Positions 6,136-13,553 of a stretch of 39,477 nt of DNA are shown one piece after another. Below the pieces are notes generated by a model that did no database searches, was not told the origin of the DNA, and worked only from the letters and a program-made list of their open reading frames with translations. Each line of letters begins with the position of its first letter. Within the stretch, counting starts at the first letter, position 1. The DNA is taken from positions 1-39,477 of the forward strand of contig CALXDF010000096.1 of the NCBI GenBank assembly GCA_944386995.1. The letters are read 5' to 3'. The stretch comes from an uncultured Oscillospiraceae bacterium. Lineage in GTDB: Bacteria; Bacillota; Clostridia; Oscillospirales; Oscillospiraceae. Both the position numbers and the translations under genes were made by a program.

Positions 6136-6411
6136 ATGAGACAGTGCATGGATGCGGAGAACCTTCACCGGCGGCTGAAAAAGATCATCGGCCAGGTGCA
6201 GGCCATTGACCGGATGGTGGATGAAGACGTCCCCTGTGAGGACGTGCTCTCCCAGATCAATGCCGCCAAGTCGGCCCTCCACCGGGTGGGTCAGGTTGTG
6301 CTGGAGGGGCATATCCAGCATTGTGTCCGGGACGGCATTCAGCATGGAGATGCGGACAAGACCATTGAGAGCTTTACCAAGGCGGTGGAGCGATTTGCCA
6401 ACATGACATGA
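6136..6411 (+). CDS. csoR: CsoR family copper-sensing repressor
   Basis: A 91-residue all-helical repressor of the CsoR/RcnR/FrmR family (formerly DUF156). It shows the family core LHRRLKKIIGQVQAIDRMVDED, then the metal triad Cys34, His59 and Cys63, whose spacing of 25 and 4 equals that of M. tuberculosis CsoR (Cys36, His61, Cys65); this favours Cu(I) sensing over formaldehyde or nickel sensing. ATG at 6136 follows ACAGGAGGCC. It precedes a P1B metal ATPase whose promoter holds a G-rich palindrome, the classic CsoR-pump arrangement. Copper binding should release DNA and switch on the pump. A terminator separates the two genes. Confidence 0.94.
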   Translation: MRQCMDAENLHRRLKKIIGQVQAIDRMVDEDVPCEDVLSQINAAKSALHRVGQVVLEGHIQHCVRDGIQHGDADKTIESFTKAVERFANMT

Positions 6412-6425
6412 ACCGAGCGCGGCGG

Positions 6426-6451
6426 GCCGCCCATGGCGGGCGGCTCTTTTT
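6426..6451 (+). terminator. rho-independent terminator after csoR
   Basis: A 7-bp stem GCCGCCC/GGGCGGC with a 5-base loop followed by TCTTTTT ends the csoR transcript before the ATPase promoter. Confidence 0.8.
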
Positions 6452-6459
6452 ATCCCTTC

Positions 6460-6489
6460 TTGACAAACCTATACCCCTATGGGTATAAT
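6460..6489 (+). promoter_or_regulatory. P1B ATPase promoter with CsoR operator
   Basis: TTGACA (6460-6465), an 18-bp spacer and TATAAT (6484-6489). The palindrome TATACCC-CTAT-GGGTATA (6470-6487) fills the spacer and covers the -10. It matches the G-tract-bearing pseudo-palindromes bound by CsoR proteins. Confidence 0.85.
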
Positions 6490-6525
6490 GAAGCTGGCTT
6501 TAACACACTGGGCAAGGAGGAAGCT

Positions 6526-8397
6526 ATGAAAGCGTTAGAACGGTTTTTGGAATGGGGCGGCGTGAAAAAGGACGTGGTTTGTCTGGTGCTGGCGGGGATC
6601 TCCCTGCTTCTGAGCATCTTGGATCTGGTGCCGGCGCTGCCCTTTGACCCGGCCTGGGTGGCCATCATCCTGTGCGGCATTCCCATCCTTTTGGAGGCGG
6701 TCATCGGCCTGGTGACGGCTTTTGATATCAAGGCGGATGTGCTGGTTTCCATGGCGCTCATTGCATCGGTAGTGATCGGAGAGGATTTTGCCGCCGGGGA
6801 AGTGGCCTTCATTATGCAGCTGGGGGCGCTGCTGGAAGATCTGACTGTGGCAAAGGCGCGGGCAGGCATTGAAAAATTGGTGCGCCTTACGCCGCGTACT
6901 GCCAGGATTCTCCGGGAAGGGGCGGAGGAAGTAGTAGAGGCTTCCTCTGTACAGGTGGGAGATCTGCTCCGGGTTCTGCCCGGGGAGATGGTGCCGGTGG
7001 ACGGGGTGATCCGCACCGGCGAGACCGCTATTGACCAGTCGGTGATGACCGGGGAGTCCCTGCCTGTGGACAAGGGGCCGGGGGACGAGGTGTTCAGCGG
7101 CACGGTGAACCAATATGGCTCCTTTGATATGGAGGCGGTAAAGGTGGGGGAGGACAGCTCCATCCAGCGCCTGATCCGATTGGTGCAATCCGCCGATGCG
7201 GGCAAGGCCAAGATTGTGGGGCTGGCAGACCGGTGGGCCACGTGGGTGGTGGTCATAGCCCTGGCCGCGGCGGCGGGAACCTATTTTGTGACCCATGAGA
7301 TTATCCGCTCGGTGACGATCCTGGTGGTATTCTGCCCCTGCGCGCTGGTATTGGCCACGCCCACGGCCATTATGGCCGCTATTGGAAATGCCACCAAACA
7401 CGGCTTCCTGGTCCGGGGGGGGGACGCGCTGGAGCGCCTGGCCGGTGTATCCCGGGTCGCCTTTGACAAGACGGGCACCTTGACCTACGGCAAGCCCAGG
7501 GTGGTGGCGGTGGAGACGTTTCAGCCGGAAATAGCGAAGGAGCAGATCCTTTCTCTGGCGGCCGGAGCGGAGGAGCGTTCGGAGCATCCTCTGGGCAGGG
7601 CGGTGGTCCAGGGCTGCCGGGACGCCGGCGGCGCGGTGAAAACGGCGGAGACGTTTCAGATGCTGCCTGGCCGCGGCGTCCTGGCGCGGGTGGAGGGCGC
7701 GCAGATTGCCGCGGGCAACCGGGAACTGCTCCGCGAGCAGGGGGTCTCCTGCCCGCCTGAGGCGGAAGCGGCGGCAGAGCGGTATCTCTCGGAGGGCTGT
7801 ACCCTCATCTATCTGGCAAAAGACGGGAAGCTGGCGGGACTCCTGGCACTGGCAGATACGCTGCGGGAGAACGCGGCGCAGATGGTGAAGCGGGTGGAGG
7901 CGGCCGGTGTGGCACCGGTGCTCCTCACCGGGGACCACAGACAGGCGGCAGGCCATATTGCCGGAGCGCTGGGGATTCGGGAGGTTCAGTCGGATTGCCT
8001 CCCCGAGGATAAACTGGCCTATATCGGCCAATGCCAGGAAAAAGGCCAGATGGTTTGCATGATCGGAGACGGTGTCAACGACGCCCCGGCCCTGAAAAAA
8101 GCCTATGTGGGGATTGCCATGGGCGGCATTGGCAGCGACATCGCAGTGGACGCGGCAGATATTGCCCTGGTGAGCGACGATGTAGGGGAGTTTCCCCACC
8201 TGCTCTCCCTGGCCAAACGAATGATGGTCACAATCAAATGCAACCTGGCGTTCTCCATGATCCTGAACTTTGTGGCCATTATCCTGGCCATGCGGGGGGC
8301 GCTGGACCCGGTAATCGGTGCCTTGGTACACAACGCCGGCTCTGTATTGGTGATTATCAATTCTGCGCTGCTGCTCAAGTGGAGGAAACGGATATAG
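6526..8397 (+). CDS. P1B-type heavy-metal (probably copper) transporting ATPase
   Basis: A 623-residue P-type ATPase that pumps metal out of the cell using ATP. Visible are the actuator motif TGES, the membrane metal site CPC (Cys270-Pro-Cys272, in CPCALVLATPTAIMAAIG), the phosphorylation site DKTGTLT (Asp314), the SEHPLG motif of the nucleotide domain and the hinge GDGVNDAPALKKA (Asp515). There is no N-terminal HMA domain, so it is shorter than typical CopA. The last helix pair reads HNAGSVLVIINSALLL, not the MSxSS of classical CopA nor the acidic DxG of ZntA. Copper is inferred mainly from CsoR control. ATG at 6526 follows AAGGAGGAAGCT. Confidence 0.92.
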   Translation: MKALERFLEWGGVKKDVVCLVLAGISLLLSILDLVPALPFDPAWVAIILCGIPILLEAVIGLVTAFDIKADVLVSMALIASVVIGEDFAAGEVAFIMQLGALLEDLTVAKARAGIEKLVRLTPRTARILREGAEEVVEASSVQVGDLLRVLPGEMVPVDGVIRTGETAIDQSVMTGESLPVDKGPGDEVFSGTVNQYGSFDMEAVKVGEDSSIQRLIRLVQSADAGKAKIVGLADRWATWVVVIALAAAAGTYFVTHEIIRSVTILVVFCPCALVLATPTAIMAAIGNATKHGFLVRGGDALERLAGVSRVAFDKTGTLTYGKPRVVAVETFQPEIAKEQILSLAAGAEERSEHPLGRAVVQGCRDAGGAVKTAETFQMLPGRGVLARVEGAQIAAGNRELLREQGVSCPPEAEAAAERYLSEGCTLIYLAKDGKLAGLLALADTLRENAAQMVKRVEAAGVAPVLLTGDHRQAAGHIAGALGIREVQSDCLPEDKLAYIGQCQEKGQMVCMIGDGVNDAPALKKAYVGIAMGGIGSDIAVDAADIALVSDDVGEFPHLLSLAKRMMVTIKCNLAFSMILNFVAIILAMRGALDPVIGALVHNAGSVLVIINSALLLKWRKRI

Positions 8398-8447
8398 GGT
8401 CCATCGCCAGCCAGACAGTGCGGTTCAGGGAAAAGGGCCAGAAATGT

Positions 8448-8487
8448 GCGCCGGTTTCGGGCAAACGCCCGGAACCGGCGCTGTTTT
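8448..8487 (+). terminator. rho-independent terminator after the P1B ATPase
   Basis: A 15-bp stem with one G-T wobble (GCGCCGGTTTCGGGC, loop AAAC) followed by TGTTTT. Confidence 0.8.
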
Positions 8488-8528
8488 GCCGGGGAGGGGA
8501 TCTCTGGGAAGAATTTTCCTTGCGGCAG

Positions 8529-8556
8529 TTGACGAATCCGTTTTTTGTATTATAAT
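8529..8556 (+). promoter_or_regulatory. promoter of the marR-ABC exporter operon
   Basis: TTGACG (8529-8534), a 16-bp spacer and TATAAT (8551-8556). Confidence 0.7.
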
Positions 8557-8567
8557 GGAGGGGCTGA

Positions 8568-8604
8568 CTATTGATATATCAATAGAAGATATATCAATGA
8601 TTGA
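8568..8604. promoter_or_regulatory. MarR operator: perfect 18-bp palindrome plus second inverted repeat
   Basis: CTATTGATATATCAATAG (8568-8585) is a perfect palindrome just downstream of the -10. A second inverted repeat, TCAAT-G-ATTGA (8594-8604), repeats its ATCAAT half. AT-rich palindromes of this size at the start of a marR operon are typical autoregulatory sites. Confidence 0.75.
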
Positions 8605-8628
8605 CTTGTCAAAAAGGAAGTGTGTGCT

Positions 8629-9054
8629 GTGGAATACGCAATCCATACCCTGCTGTCCCGGACTTCCCATGTGATGCAGAATTACCTGCGTCCGCACCTG
8701 GGAAAATTGGGCCTCTCACCGGGACAGCCCAAGGTGCTGCGGTGTCTGAACACCCTGGGCCCCTGCTCCCAGCGGATGCTGGCGGACTACTGTGAGGTGG
8801 ACCCGGCGGCGATCTGCCGCATGCTGGACAGCCTGGAGCGGGACGGTTTTCTGGAGCGCCGCCCGTCCAAGACGGACCGGCGGACTGGGGAAGTGGTGAT
8901 GACGGAAAAGGGCCGGGAGGCATTCACCACCTGGGACAGCCAGCTGAAGCGGCTGGAGGACCGGATGCTCCAGGGGTTTACTCCTCAGGAGCGCTCACAG
9001 CTGGCGGATTTCCTGGCCCGCGCCTACCGGAATGTGGGCGGGCGGCTGCTGTGA
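8629..9054 (+). CDS. MarR family transcriptional repressor
   Basis: A 141-residue winged-helix repressor. It shows GLSPGQPKVLRCLNTLGPCSQRMLADY, the recognition part VDPAAICRMLDSLERDGFLERR, the wing with P-KTDRRTGEVVMTEKGRE (the D-R-x motif of MarR), then a C-terminal dimer helix. The GTG at 8629 is preferred because AAGGAAG lies 9 bases upstream; a GTG at 8620 overlaps that site. Its gene ends 13 bases before a two-subunit ABC exporter. It most likely represses its own operon through the palindromes upstream and is released by a small toxic ligand. Confidence 0.93.
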   Translation: MEYAIHTLLSRTSHVMQNYLRPHLGKLGLSPGQPKVLRCLNTLGPCSQRMLADYCEVDPAAICRMLDSLERDGFLERRPSKTDRRTGEVVMTEKGREAFTTWDSQLKRLEDRMLQGFTPQERSQLADFLARAYRNVGGRLL

Positions 9055-9067
9055 GAGGAGGAGAGAG

Positions 9068-10816
9068 ATGCGGGATTTAAAGTATATTGCGGCCCACCTG
9101 CGCCCCTGCCGCAGAGATCTGATTTTGGCGATGGGGCTGGTATTTCTGGAGAGCCTGCTGGAAATGGTGATCCCCGTGATCATGACGGATATTGTGGACA
9201 TCGGTGTGCCGGATCACAACATCCCCCTGATCCTTCAGCAGGGAGGGAAGATGGCCCTGTGTGCCCTGTTGGCCCTGGGCACCGGACTGCTCTATGCCCG
9301 GTTTGCCGCCCGGGCGGCCTACCGTTTCGGTGCAGAACTGCGCCTGGCGGAGTACAAGCGGCTTCAGGACTTTGCGTTCTCCAATCTGGATCATTTTTCC
9401 GTGCCCTCCCTGGTAACCCGGATGACTACGGATGTCACCGTGATGCAGAATGCGGTGAATAATGGCCTGCGTCCTCTGGTCAGGGGACCGGTGATGCTGG
9501 TGCTGGGGATTGGCCTGGCTTTCCTGCTCAACCGCCGGCTGGCGTTGGTATTTGTGGTCTGCTCCCCCATCCTGGGGGTTGTGCTGGCCATTATCGTGCA
9601 CAAGGTGGGTCCCCTCTACCAACGCCAGCAAAAGGCGGTGGACCACGTAAACGGCTTTGTCCAGGAGAGCCTCACCGCGATTCGGGCCATCAAAGCCTTT
9701 GTCCGAGGAGAATTCGAGGCTGAAAACTTTGCCGATGTGAATACAGAGGTTATGGACGCCACCCGCAGCACCTTCCGCCGGGCGGTGCTTAACCAGCCCG
9801 CCTTTCAGACGGTGATGTACACCACGGCGGTGCTCATCATGTGGTATGGCGGACGGTTCATTCTGGCCGGCGACATGTCTGTGGGGGAGCTGACCGGTTT
9901 CCTCAGTTATGTGATGCAGGTCATCAACTCCCTGATGATGATTTCCAATGTCTTTCTGATGCTGACCCGCTCCCTGGCCAGCGCCCGGCGCATCCGGGAG
10001 GTGCTGGAGGAGACACCGGCTCTGACGGATCCGACGCAGCCGGTGGAGGAGGTGCCCAGCGGGCAGATCGACTTTGACGATGTCTCCTTTCAGTACAGTC
10101 AGGAGGCGGAGAAACCGGCGCTGTCCCATGTGGATCTTCACATCCCCGCCGGGGCGACCGTGGGGGTCATCGGCGGCACCGGCAGTGCAAAAAGCACTTT
10201 GGTGCAGTTGATTCCCCGCCTCTATGACGCCACTGAGGGCACTGTCCGGGTGGGGGGCCGGGATGTGCGGGAGTATGGCCTGTCGGCCCTGCGGGACGCG
10301 GTAGGCATTGTGCTGCAAAAGAATGTGCTGTTCTCCGGCACCATCCGGGAAAACCTGAAGTGGGGGGATCCGGATGCGGATGATGATACGCTGTGGAAAG
10401 CCTGCCAGGCCGCCTGCGCGGACGAGTTTCTCCGCCGCATGCCCGCCGGCCTGGATACGGACCTGGGCCAAGGGGGCGTCAACGTCTCCGGCGGGCAGAA
10501 GCAGCGGCTGTGCATCGCCCGGACGCTGCTGAAAAAGCCCAAGGTCCTGTTTTTTGATGATTCCACCAGCGCCGTGGATACTGCCACCGAGGCCAAGATC
10601 CGCACCGCCCTGGCAGCTCTGCCGGATGTGACCAAGATTGTCATTGCCCAGCGGGTGACATCAGTGATGGAGGCGGACATGATCGTCATCCTGGACGACG
10701 GCCGCATCCACGCTGTGGGCACCCACGCGGACCTGCTGGAATACGATGAAATTTATCAGGAAATTTATTACACCCAGATGAAAGGAGGCTGGAACGATGA
10801 CCCCGAAATCGTCTGA
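9068..10816 (+). CDS. heterodimeric ABC exporter subunit with degenerate catalytic site
   Basis: A 582-residue ABC exporter half (six-helix domain, residues about 15-310, then ATPase domain). The Walker A reads GGTGSAKST (369-377), with Ala374 in place of the usual Gly; signature VSGGQKQR; Walker B FFDD (Asp497, Asp498), so the catalytic glutamate is replaced by Asp. Such a degenerate site in one half and a canonical one in the partner is the pattern of heterodimeric exporters such as TM287/TM288, BmrCD and LmrCD. The ATG at 9068 follows GAGGAGGAGAGAG. The gene overlaps the next by 20 bases, so they are translationally coupled. Drug or lipid-like substrates are likely, given MarR control. Confidence 0.93.
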   Translation: MRDLKYIAAHLRPCRRDLILAMGLVFLESLLEMVIPVIMTDIVDIGVPDHNIPLILQQGGKMALCALLALGTGLLYARFAARAAYRFGAELRLAEYKRLQDFAFSNLDHFSVPSLVTRMTTDVTVMQNAVNNGLRPLVRGPVMLVLGIGLAFLLNRRLALVFVVCSPILGVVLAIIVHKVGPLYQRQQKAVDHVNGFVQESLTAIRAIKAFVRGEFEAENFADVNTEVMDATRSTFRRAVLNQPAFQTVMYTTAVLIMWYGGRFILAGDMSVGELTGFLSYVMQVINSLMMISNVFLMLTRSLASARRIREVLEETPALTDPTQPVEEVPSGQIDFDDVSFQYSQEAEKPALSHVDLHIPAGATVGVIGGTGSAKSTLVQLIPRLYDATEGTVRVGGRDVREYGLSALRDAVGIVLQKNVLFSGTIRENLKWGDPDADDDTLWKACQAACADEFLRRMPAGLDTDLGQGGVNVSGGQKQRLCIARTLLKKPKVLFFDDSTSAVDTATEAKIRTALAALPDVTKIVIAQRVTSVMEADMIVILDDGRIHAVGTHADLLEYDEIYQEIYYTQMKGGWNDDPEIV

Positions 10817-12647
10817 AGGAAAGCGCCCGGAGAACCTGGGACAGACGCTGCGTACTTTTTTCTCCTATCTGGGCCGACACAAGGTGCTGGTGGCGCTGGT
10901 GGGGATTCTGGCGGCGGTCAGCGCCATGGCAAACCTCCTGGGAACCTATATGATCAAGCCTGTGGTGCAGCAGATCATGGATCAGGGCAGCCTCTCCGGT
11001 CTGGTGGCCATGGTGACGCTGACTGCCTGCATCTATGGCACCGGTGCCCTCTCCACCCTGGGCTACACCCAGATCATGGTGGGGGCGGCCCAGAAAGTGA
11101 TTTTTGACATCCGGCGGGATCTGTTCAACCATTTGCAGAGTCTGCCCCTGCGTTACTTTGACACCAACCGCAAGGGCGACCTCATGAGCCTTTTTACCAA
11201 CGATGTGGACACCATCTCCGACGCTATGAACAACTCTTTTGCCATGATCATCCAGAGCTTTGTCCAGGTGGCGGGGACGCTGACGCTGCTGTTCATTCTC
11301 AACTGGCGGCTGAGTCTGATTGTGGTGGTGGGATATCTGGCGATGTTTCTCTATATCCGCTACAGCGGCAAACGCAGCAAGCACTACTTCAAATACCAGC
11401 AGGTCTATTTGGGGGAATTGGACGCCTATATTGAGGAGATGGTGGCCGGCCAGAAAGTGGTGAAGGTGTTCAACCACGAGCAGGGCAATCTGAAGGGCTT
11501 CATAGAGCGAAACGAGGCGCTGCGCAAGGCTGGTACCAGCGCCCAGAGCTTTGCCGCCACCATGGTGCCGGCAGTGGTGACCATCTCCTACATCAATTAC
11601 GCCATCATTGCTGTGCTGGGCGGCATTATGGTGCTGTGGGGATGGTCGGATGTGGCAAGCCTTGCCAGCTACCTGGTGTTTGTCCGTCAGGCGGCCATGC
11701 CCATCAACCAGTTTACCCAGCAGGGGAACTTCCTCCTGGCAGCCTTGGCAGGTGCGGAGCGGATCTTCGCGGCCATGCGGGAGGAGCCGGAGGTGGACGC
11801 GGGCAGGACCACGCTGGTCCATGTGCGGAAAAATGCTGACGGTACCATCACCGAGCAGCCGGAGCGGGGGGACGGCTGGGCGTGGAAGCGGCCGGACGGA
11901 ACCCTGGTGCCTCTGCGGGGAGATGTGCGCTTTGACCATGTGACCTTCGGCTACGAGCCGGGGCAGACCATCCTCCACGATATTTCTCTCTACGCCAAGC
12001 CCGGCCAGAAAATCGCCTTTGTGGGATCTACCGGCGCAGGAAAGACCACGATTACAAACCTTATTAACCGCTTCTATGATATCGACGGCGGCGCCATCAC
12101 TTATGACGGCATCGACGTGCGGGACATCCGCAAGGACGACCTGCGCCGCTCTCTGGGCATTGTGCTCCAGGATACCCACCTTTTCACCGGCACTGTGGCG
12201 GACAACATCCGCTTTGGCAAGCTGGACGCCACTCAGGCGGAGGTCGAGCGGGCGGCCCGTATTGCCAACGCCGACTCCTTCATCCGCCGCCTGCCCCAGG
12301 GGTACGACACCATGGTCACCGGGGACGGGGCCAACCTCTCCCAAGGACAGCGGCAGCTGCTGGCGATCGCCCGGGCGGCTGTGGCGGACCCGCCGGTGCT
12401 GATTCTGGACGAGGCAACCTCCTCCATCGACACCCGCACCGAGGCCCTCATTGAGAAGGGAATGGATGCACTGATGGAGGGGCGTACCGTATTTGTCATC
12501 GCACACCGCCTCTCCACCGTGCGAAACGCCAACGCCATCATGGTGCTGGAGCACGGCGTCATCCGGGAGCGGGGAGACCACCGGGATCTGCTGCGGCAGA
12601 AGGGGATCTACTATCAGCTGTATAACGGAATGTTTGAGCTCTCCTGA
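10797..12647 (+). CDS. heterodimeric ABC exporter subunit with canonical catalytic site
   Basis: A 616-residue ABC exporter half, partner of the gene it overlaps. Residues about 20-320 form the membrane domain (YMIKPVVQQI, PLRYFDTNRKGDLMSLFTNDVDTI). The ATPase domain has Walker A GSTGAGKTT (410-418), signature LSQGQRQLLAIARA, Walker B ILDEATSSID with Asp538 and the catalytic Glu539, and the switch His in VIAHRLSTV. A linker of about 45 residues rich in charged residues (about 340-375) lengthens it compared with its partner. ATG at 10797 follows AAAGGAGGCTGG. The asymmetric pair should hydrolyse ATP at one composite site only. Confidence 0.94.
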   Translation: MTPKSSEGKRPENLGQTLRTFFSYLGRHKVLVALVGILAAVSAMANLLGTYMIKPVVQQIMDQGSLSGLVAMVTLTACIYGTGALSTLGYTQIMVGAAQKVIFDIRRDLFNHLQSLPLRYFDTNRKGDLMSLFTNDVDTISDAMNNSFAMIIQSFVQVAGTLTLLFILNWRLSLIVVVGYLAMFLYIRYSGKRSKHYFKYQQVYLGELDAYIEEMVAGQKVVKVFNHEQGNLKGFIERNEALRKAGTSAQSFAATMVPAVVTISYINYAIIAVLGGIMVLWGWSDVASLASYLVFVRQAAMPINQFTQQGNFLLAALAGAERIFAAMREEPEVDAGRTTLVHVRKNADGTITEQPERGDGWAWKRPDGTLVPLRGDVRFDHVTFGYEPGQTILHDISLYAKPGQKIAFVGSTGAGKTTITNLINRFYDIDGGAITYDGIDVRDIRKDDLRRSLGIVLQDTHLFTGTVADNIRFGKLDATQAEVERAARIANADSFIRRLPQGYDTMVTGDGANLSQGQRQLLAIARAAVADPPVLILDEATSSIDTRTEALIEKGMDALMEGRTVFVIAHRLSTVRNANAIMVLEHGVIRERGDHRDLLRQKGIYYQLYNGMFELS

Positions 12648-12667
12648 GAATTTTGCCAGAAGGAAGT

Positions 12668-12750
12668 TTCTTGCTTTTGCAAGAAGCTCCGGCGCAGCCT
12701 TTGCTGTGCCGGGTCAAGCGTCCCACAGCCGTCCGCCCTCTGCGGACGGC
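12668..12750. other. cluster of three small inverted repeats
   Basis: Between the exporter and the terminator lie TTCTTGC-TTTT-GCAAGAA (12668-12685), CCGGCGCAGC/GCTGTGCCGG (about 12689-12712) and CCGTCCGC-CCTCT-GCGGACGG (about 12729-12749). None is followed by a U tract. They may stabilise the exporter mRNA 3' end; nothing coding is seen. Confidence 0.4.
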
Positions 12751-12777
12751 GGAAAAGGAGCAGGCGTTGTTTTGACG

Positions 12778-12816
12778 AAAAAAGCCCGGCACAGCAGGCG
12801 CTGTGCCGGGCTTTTT
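12778..12816. terminator. bidirectional rho-independent terminator
   Basis: The stem AGCCCGGCACAG/CTGTGCCGGGCT with a 6-base loop is flanked by A and T runs on either side. It serves both the exporter (plus) and the Hsp20 gene (minus). Confidence 0.92.
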
Positions 12817-12828
12817 CTCGTGCGGGCT

Positions 12829-13266
12829 TTATTCGATGGCGATGCGGTGCGGACTCTCCGGCAGGGCGGTATTGGCCTTGGGGATGCACAGGCGCAGCAC
12901 GCCGAATTCAAACTTGCCGCTGATGTCCTCGGGGCGCAGGTCGCCCACATAGAAACTGCGGCTGCAGGCACCGGCATACCGCTCCTGACGGATGTAGCGG
13001 CCCTCCTTGTCCTCGTCGTCCTTGTCCAGGCCCTTGGCGGCGCTGACGGTCAGGTAACCGTCCTTCAGCTCCACCTTCACCTCATCCTTCTTGAAGCCGG
13101 GCAGGTCGATCGCTACCTTGTAGCAATCCTTGGTTTCCTTCACATCGGTCTTCATCAGATTCTTGGCATGCTTTCCATACAGCGGATTGCGGCTGCCAAA
13201 GAACTCCTTGTCAAAATCATCAAAAAAGTCATCAAACAGGTTTTCACCAAAAATGCTGGGCAACAT
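12829..13266 (-). CDS. Hsp20/alpha-crystallin family small heat shock protein
   Basis: A 145-residue small heat shock protein, an ATP-independent holdase that binds unfolding proteins. The N-terminal arm (LPSIFGENLFDDFFDDFDKEFFG) is typical of clostridial Hsp18 proteins. The alpha-crystallin domain runs from about residue 37 to 130 (TDVKETKDCYKVAIDLPGFKKDEVKVELKDGYLTV, RQERYAGACSRSFYVGD, GVLRLCIPK). ATG at 13266 follows GGAGGAATGACTT. A CIRCE element overlaps its promoter, so HrcA should repress it; class I control of an sHSP gene is found in some Firmicutes. Confidence 0.95.
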   Translation of the reverse strand: MLPSIFGENLFDDFFDDFDKEFFGSRNPLYGKHAKNLMKTDVKETKDCYKVAIDLPGFKKDEVKVELKDGYLTVSAAKGLDKDDEDKEGRYIRQERYAGACSRSFYVGDLRPEDISGKFEFGVLRLCIPKANTALPESPHRIAIE

Positions 13267-13350
13267 AAGTCATTCCTCCATTCTTTGCACTTATCGCTTG
13301 CCCTGCGGGGAGGAGCCTCTTTTTTTGCTCCTCTCTTTTGGAACAACTAC

Positions 13351-13378
13351 AGTATAGCACCAATATTAGCACTGTCAA
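13351..13378 (-). promoter_or_regulatory. hsp20 promoter
   Basis: On the minus strand TTGACA (13373-13378), a 16-bp spacer and TATACT (13351-13356). The -35 lies in the spacer of the CIRCE element. Confidence 0.8.
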
Positions 13379-13392
13379 TGGCTGAGTGCTAA
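13366..13392. promoter_or_regulatory. CIRCE element (HrcA operator)
   Basis: Half-sites TTAGCACTG (13366-13374) and GAGTGCTAA (13384-13392) are separated by 9 bp. This is the CIRCE consensus (TTAGCACTC, N9, GAGTGCTAA) with a single mismatch. It overlaps the hsp20 promoter and lies about 160 bp upstream of the divergent ftsH start. Confidence 0.95.
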
Positions 13393-13553
13393 TGTTCACA
13401 AATCCTTCATAATATCTGCGAAAAAAAGACATAATTTGCAGGTATCGTGTAAAATAGAAATTTTAAAGCACCGAATTCCCTCAAGCAAATCTCTGGGTTT
13501 TGACGCGATATTTCCAGCTTTTGGGAAAACACACCGCAAAAGGAGGCATCTTC

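Noticed and set aside
6535..8331. Minus-strand frame of 598 codons
   Set aside because: Antisense shadow of the P1B ATPase, with His/Gln/Arg-rich composition and no domains.
9068..10816. Idea that the first ABC subunit is a decaying gene because of its altered Walker motifs
   Set aside because: The substitutions are those of the degenerate site in heterodimeric exporters, and the frame is intact and coupled to a canonical partner.
10686..12581. Minus-strand frame of 631 codons
   Set aside because: Antisense shadow of the second ABC subunit; no ribosome site and no recognisable domain.
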